Assembly: GCA_045612665.1 (NCBI GenBank)
Contig: JAZKZO010000057.1
Location: 1 to 44,627 of the forward strand
Origin: RGIG2000 sp045612665
Lineage (GTDB): Bacteria > Bacillota > Clostridia > Oscillospirales > CAG-272
Reading direction: 5' to 3'
Length of the DNA stretch: 44,627 nucleotides
Shown here: piece after piece, positions 41,158 through 44,627 of the stretch
Layout: each line of letters begins with the position of its first letter
Position numbering within the stretch: position 1 is the stretch's first letter
Made by a program: the position numbers and the translations under genes
Notes under the pieces: model-generated
What the model saw: only the letters and a program-made list of their open reading frames with translations
The model's database searches: none
Told to the model about the DNA's origin: nothing

Positions 41158-42478
41158 TCAATGAGGCGATAAGGTCATAATCCAAAGCCTCAATAACCCT
41201 CACCTTAATAATATCGCCCTCGCAAAGTGTTCCCTTTCTTGCTTGAATGAACACCTTACCGTCGATATCGGGGGCATCCTGCTTACTTCTTGCGCAATAT
41301 GCCTCGCTTACCGGGTCGTATGCCTCTATTATAACCTCGATTTCGCTACCAATCTTGGCACTTTGCATTTCCTCGCTAATACCAAGCTGATGCTCCATCA
41401 AAATATCGTATCTATCCTGCTTTACTTGCTCGTCGATTTGATCCTCAAAATCGTAGGCAGGTGTGCCTTCCTCTCTTGAATAGGTGAACGCACCGAAATG
41501 CTCAAAGCGTGCTTCCTTAATAAAGGCGCAAAGCTCACTGAAATCCTCTTCCGTTTCACCTGGGAAGCCCACAATCGCAGTAGAACGAATGGAAATTCCC
41601 TCGACCTGTGTGCGTAATTTGTTAATTACACCTCTTACGAGCGCACCGTCGCCACGCCTGTTCATACGCTTTAAAACGCGCGATGAAATGTGCTGAATTG
41701 GCAGGTCTATGTATTTTACGAGCTTTGGATTTTCGTTAAATTCCCTTATAAGCTCGTCAGTTATCTTGTCGGGATAGCAATAAAGAATTCTAAGCCAAGT
41801 AACATCCGTTTCGGTGGCAAGACGGCGCAAAAGCGTGTGAAGCTGATAGCTACCGTAAAGGTCTATGCCGTACGCAGTCGTGTCCTGTCCGATTACTACA
41901 AGCTCCTTAATTCCAAGCCCGTCAACTAGCTCCTTTGCCTCGCGCACGATGTCGTCCATCGGTCGGGAACGGAACTTGCCTCTTATGTCGGGAATTGCGC
42001 AGTAGGTGCAACGGTTGTTACAGCCCTCGGAGATTTTAAGATACGCCATCGCGTCGCCCGTGGTTACAATTCTATCTCCGCCAAGCTCAACCTCGTTTTT
42101 ATCCTTGAACGAGGTGTATTTTTCTCCGTTTGAGATTGCCTCGATTGCGCTAACAATGTCGTGCACGCTTCCCGTACCGAGAAGTGCGTCAACCTCGGGC
42201 ATTTCTTTCATTACCTCATCACGGTAACGCTCTGCCAAGCATCCTGTAACGATAATTCCCTTTAAATTGTTATTTTCCTTAAGCCAAGCAATATCCAAAA
42301 TGTTGTCAATCGACTCCTTTTTGGCATCACCGATAAAGGCGCAGGTGTTGATTACAACTATATCTGCCTCGGTTTCCTCGGGCGTGATTTCATATCCCGC
42401 CTTTGCTATATGACCGAGCATAACCTCGGTGTCAAGCTGATTTTTTGGGCAACCGAGAGAAACAAATCCTATTCTCAT
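41153..42478 (-). CDS. rimO: Ribosomal protein S12 methylthiotransferase RimO
   Basis: RimO methylthiolates an aspartate of ribosomal protein S12. The 441-aa protein begins MRIGFVSLGCPKNQLDTE. It has the N-terminal cluster cysteines (Cys10, Cys46 in INTCAFIG, and Cys80 in VTGCLAERY), the radical-SAM motif CNNRCTYC near 153-160, GQDTTAYGIDLYG typical of RimO rather than MiaB, and a C-terminal TRAM domain. The ATG lies within the recX stop region (4-nt overlap), so recX and rimO are translationally coupled. Confidence 0.96.
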   Translation of the reverse strand: MRIGFVSLGCPKNQLDTEVMLGHIAKAGYEITPEETEADIVVINTCAFIGDAKKESIDNILDIAWLKENNNLKGIIVTGCLAERYRDEVMKEMPEVDALLGTGSVHDIVSAIEAISNGEKYTSFKDKNEVELGGDRIVTTGDAMAYLKISEGCNNRCTYCAIPDIRGKFRSRPMDDIVREAKELVDGLGIKELVVIGQDTTAYGIDLYGSYQLHTLLRRLATETDVTWLRILYCYPDKITDELIREFNENPKLVKYIDLPIQHISSRVLKRMNRRGDGALVRGVINKLRTQVEGISIRSTAIVGFPGETEEDFSELCAFIKEARFEHFGAFTYSREEGTPAYDFEDQIDEQVKQDRYDILMEHQLGISEEMQSAKIGSEIEVIIEAYDPVSEAYCARSKQDAPDIDGKVFIQARKGTLCEGDIIKVRVIEALDYDLIASLI

Positions 42479-43125
42479 GCCTGCTCCTGTGCCTCTTGGA
42501 AAAGACGGATTGCCGTCTTTATGTCGTTAATGTTGTAGCCATAGCGCATAAGAGCGGTCATCATCTTTTTAAGTGATTCGGCATCCTTTGGAAGAGGATT
42601 GTATTTGTGCTCGATAATCCAAGCACAGTTCTCGGCAAAATCAACATCCTTGAGCGCTTCCTTAACATACTCGGAAACCTCATCACGACGGTAGCCCTTT
42701 AAAATGAGCTCCTCGGTAATCTTGATTCTACCAAATTTCTTTTTAAGATAGGTGTCAATAAGCAAGCCCATTTGCTTTTTCTCGTCAATGTAGCCACGGT
42801 GCTCCATATATATAGCAACGTTTTCGCAAAGCTCTCTTGAAAAGCCCTGTGCCATAAGCTTGTTGACAAGCATCTTTTTGTTGTTTTCGCCATAGGAGAG
42901 TATCGAAAATGCGTGTCTGCGCGCATTGTCAAATAGATGCTCCTCTCTTATCTTGAGAAAGTGTGCATCGTCAATTATCTCTCCCTCGTCAAGATCAAAT
43001 CGATCGTACTGATCGGGGGAAACAGGCATCTCAAAATTCGTTCCCATAGAGGAAGCGATGAAAAAGATGTATCCCTGTGCCGTTTTCTTAATCTTTTCGA
43101 TTTTGTAGTAAATTTTATTATCCAT
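42475..43125 (-). CDS. recX: Regulatory protein RecX
   Basis: I start at MDNKIYYKIEKIKKTAQGY after GAAAGGAAAAAT, giving 216 aa. The protein shows three-helix RecX repeats: ARRHAFSILSYGENNKKMLV, QGFSRELCENVAIYMEHRGY, and KFGRIKITEELILKGYRRDE. RecX modulates RecA filaments. The N-terminal 55-residue extension is common in Firmicutes. It lies directly downstream of recA, separated by structured element copy 4 and a degenerate heptamer array. Confidence 0.93.
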   Translation of the reverse strand: MDNKIYYKIEKIKKTAQGYIFFIASSMGTNFEMPVSPDQYDRFDLDEGEIIDDAHFLKIREEHLFDNARRHAFSILSYGENNKKMLVNKLMAQGFSRELCENVAIYMEHRGYIDEKKQMGLLIDTYLKKKFGRIKITEELILKGYRRDEVSEYVKEALKDVDFAENCAWIIEHKYNPLPKDAESLKKMMTALMRYGYNINDIKTAIRLFQEAQEQA

Positions 43126-43155
43126 ATTTTTCCTTTCAGGCATAGCCTGACGCGT

Positions 43156-43192
43156 GTAAGTGCGAAATTCGAAGTGCAAAGTGCGAAGTTCG
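43156..43192. repeat. Degenerate heptamer array upstream of recX
   Basis: About five heptamers of type AGTGCGA / AATTCGA (AAGTGCGAAATTCGAAGTGC and following). These are variants of the TGCGGAA array with one changed base per unit. Confidence 0.7.
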
Positions 43193-43243
43193 ACTCTGCA
43201 ACCTCATTAATTCACACACTGTTTAAGATTTTCTATCTTTCGA

Positions 43244-43370
43244 AATTTCGATTGATTAGAACAAGTTAGGCTAGGCGCACCGGAAACTGCGGACGACGGC
43301 GTACTTGGTGTACGGCTAGGTCGCAGTTGAGGAGCAACAACACATAACGCAGTTATAATCGGTCGAAATT
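43244..43370 (+). repeat. Structured dispersed element, copy 4
   Basis: Outer arms AATTTCGATTGATTA (43244-43258) and TAATCGGTCGAAATT (43356-43370) pair over 15 positions, two being G-U. The inner stem is AACTGCG/CGCAGTT. The core shares TTAGGCTAGGCGCACCGGAA, GACGACGGCGTAC and GGAGCAACAACACATAACG. The right arm overlaps the recA stop codon by two bases. Confidence 0.82.
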
Positions 43371-44478
43371 AGTCTTCAAGTCCAAGCGCGCTCAAATCAA
43401 ATTCGTCGTTATCCAAGATATCATCCTCAGCTTCGGGAGCTTCTCCGTTAGCAAGCTTTGCTTTGATTTTCTCTTCAAGCTCTGCCATTATGTCGGGGCT
43501 TGCCTCAAGATGCGCTCTCATCTTGTCCTTACCTTGGATTTTTGTTTCTCCGTAGGTGAAGAACGAGCCACTCTTTTCAACAATTCCAAGCTCGATTGCC
43601 ATATCTACAATCTCGGTTGACTTGGAAATGCCCGAGCCGTAAAGAATTTCGAATTCGGCAACCTTGAACGGTGGCGCAACCTTGTTCTTTACTACCTTTG
43701 CCTTAACTCTGTTACCGTAAGCCTCGCTTCCGTTTTTGAGAGTTTCGCTCTTTCTTATATCAATTCTAACCGATGCATAGAACTTAAGCGCGTTACCACC
43801 CGTTGTAGTTTCGGGATTTCCGTACATAACGCCAATCTTGCTTCTTAGCTGGTTAATGAAAATAAGAATACAGTTTGTCTTGTTAATTGCTCCTGCGAGC
43901 TTACGAAGCGCCTGCGACATAAGTCTTGCCTGTACGCCCATATGACTGTCGCCCATTCCGCCCTCGATTTCCTGTTGAGGAACGAGTGCTGCAACGGAGT
44001 CAATTACGATTATATCAACCGCACCGGAGTTTATAAGCGCCTCGGCAATTTCGAGTGCCTGCTCTCCGTGGTCGGGCTGTGATACCAAAAGCTCGTCAAT
44101 GTTTACTCCGATAGCCTTTGCGTACACAGGGTCGAGCGCGTGCTCAGCATCAATGAACGCCGCCGTTCCGCCCTGCTTTTGGCTTTCAGCCACTGCGTGA
44201 AGCGCAATCGTTGTCTTACCTGATGATTCAGGACCGTAAATTTCTATAATTCTTCCCTTTGGAAGTCCACCTACGCCAAGGGCAAGGTCAAGGGAAAGTG
44301 AGCCTGTCGATATTGCACTGATTTTAATGTCGGGAGCGTCGCCCAAACGAATAATTGAGCCCTCACCGTTTTCTTTTCTTATTTGAGCAAGTGCTGTTTC
44401 AAGGGCCTTTTTTCTTTGGTCGGTCGCATTATCCGCTACGCCCTTTTTGTCAACCTTTGCCGTTTTCTTTGTAGCCAT
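43369..44478 (-). CDS. recA: Recombinase RecA
   Basis: RecA performs strand exchange and co-protease activity. I start at MATKKTAKVDKKG behind GGAAAGGAATAAAT, giving 369 aa. It has Walker A GPESSGKT (82-89), the Walker B VDIIVIDSVAAL, the L1 and L2 DNA-binding loops (EGGMGDSHMGVQARLMSQ and NQLRSKIGVMYGNPETTTGG), and an acidic tail (EAEDDILDNDEFDLSALGLE). All functional residues look normal. Its upstream region is a hairpin chain rather than a clear LexA-box promoter. Confidence 0.98.
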   Translation of the reverse strand: MATKKTAKVDKKGVADNATDQRKKALETALAQIRKENGEGSIIRLGDAPDIKISAISTGSLSLDLALGVGGLPKGRIIEIYGPESSGKTTIALHAVAESQKQGGTAAFIDAEHALDPVYAKAIGVNIDELLVSQPDHGEQALEIAEALINSGAVDIIVIDSVAALVPQQEIEGGMGDSHMGVQARLMSQALRKLAGAINKTNCILIFINQLRSKIGVMYGNPETTTGGNALKFYASVRIDIRKSETLKNGSEAYGNRVKAKVVKNKVAPPFKVAEFEILYGSGISKSTEIVDMAIELGIVEKSGSFFTYGETKIQGKDKMRAHLEASPDIMAELEEKIKAKLANGEAPEAEDDILDNDEFDLSALGLED

Positions 44479-44505
44479 ATTTATTCCTTTCCGAATATAC
44501 AACAC

Positions 44506-44627
44506 CTTGTGTTGATGATATACGCGCTATGCGCAATGATATACAAAACTTCGCTTTGATGATATGCAATTCTATGAATTGATGATATACACACTGCGTG
44601 TGATTTCATTCCGAATTCCGCATTCCG
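44506..44627 (-). repeat. ATGATATAC hairpin chain and heptamers upstream of recA
   Basis: On the plus strand palindromes AACAC-CTT-GTGTT, GCGC-TAT-GCGC, AAA-ACTTCGC-TTT, AATTC-TAT-GAATT and CACAC-TGC-GTGTG are linked by GATGATATAC. The chain then joins TTTCATTCCGAATTCCGCAT, the heptamer array at the window edge. On the recA coding strand a TATATT box ends the chain 17 nt before the recA ribosome site region, but no good -35 is present. Confidence 0.88.

Noticed and set aside
44506..44594. tRNA cluster or rRNA leader upstream of recA
   Set aside because: No cloverleaf or CCA end; the stems are 4-6 bp palindromes joined by a repeated linker.

Overview
The window looks like a chromosomal segment of an anaerobic Firmicute of class Clostridia, probably an uncultured gut or rumen lineage. 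The evidence is the gene set (recA-recX-rimO-pgsA, AddAB recombinase, SPP1/PBSX-type phage genes, extracellular HtrA, CotH), the strong AAGGAG-type ribosome sites, the TTGACA/TATAAT promoters, and intergenic repeats of a kind I associate with gut Clostridia. No rRNA, tRNA, CRISPR array, integrase or transposase was found. The species cannot be named from the sequence.

Layout. (1) 1-2675, minus strand: start of an RNHCP-domain gene, mnmE, and a HAD phosphatase. (2) 2743-10332, minus strand: eleven tightly packed phage genes, in transcription order terS, terL, portal, scaffold, capsid, three connector genes, Dit, tail hub, XhlA-like, holin. There is no tail tube, tape measure, lysin, integrase or repressor. 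(3) 10618-13960, plus strand: a secreted beta-helix-like protein, a candidate small RNA with its own terminator, and mannonate dehydratase. (4) 13962-22866, minus strand: one operon for extracellular lipoproteins (two metallophosphoesterases, an esterase, an HtrA protease), a DUF4091 glycosidase-like protein and an unknown helical protein. (5) 23126-25186: a solitary type IIA topoisomerase B subunit. (6) 25499-27594: tadA-acetyltransferase and a HAD hydrolase. (7) 27633-40059, plus strand: gtrA, a QueG-like reductase, addB-addA, a YfcC-type carrier and a CotH lipoprotein with four InlB-like repeats. (8) 40334-44627, minus strand: recA, recX, rimO, pgsA.

The most unusual content is intergenic. 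Almost every gap between transcription units holds one or more of these: an imperfect heptamer array (TTCCGMA or complement); chains of 3-6 short palindromes joined by a constant linker (GAA, ATGATATAC or ATGAATT), with stem changes that preserve pairing; and a larger structured element of about 105-135 nt present four times (12429, 22967, 41053, 43244), whose outer and inner stems differ in sequence but stay paired while internal loops are conserved. Two copies abut the stop codons of recA and rimO. Some hairpin chains lie in 5' leaders, and one contributes the likely promoter of the CotH gene. I regard these two structured families as the best candidates for something undescribed.

Gene functions come from recognised motifs and family resemblance without database searches. 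Starts were moved downstream wherever a longer reading ran into repeats or lacked a ribosome site.
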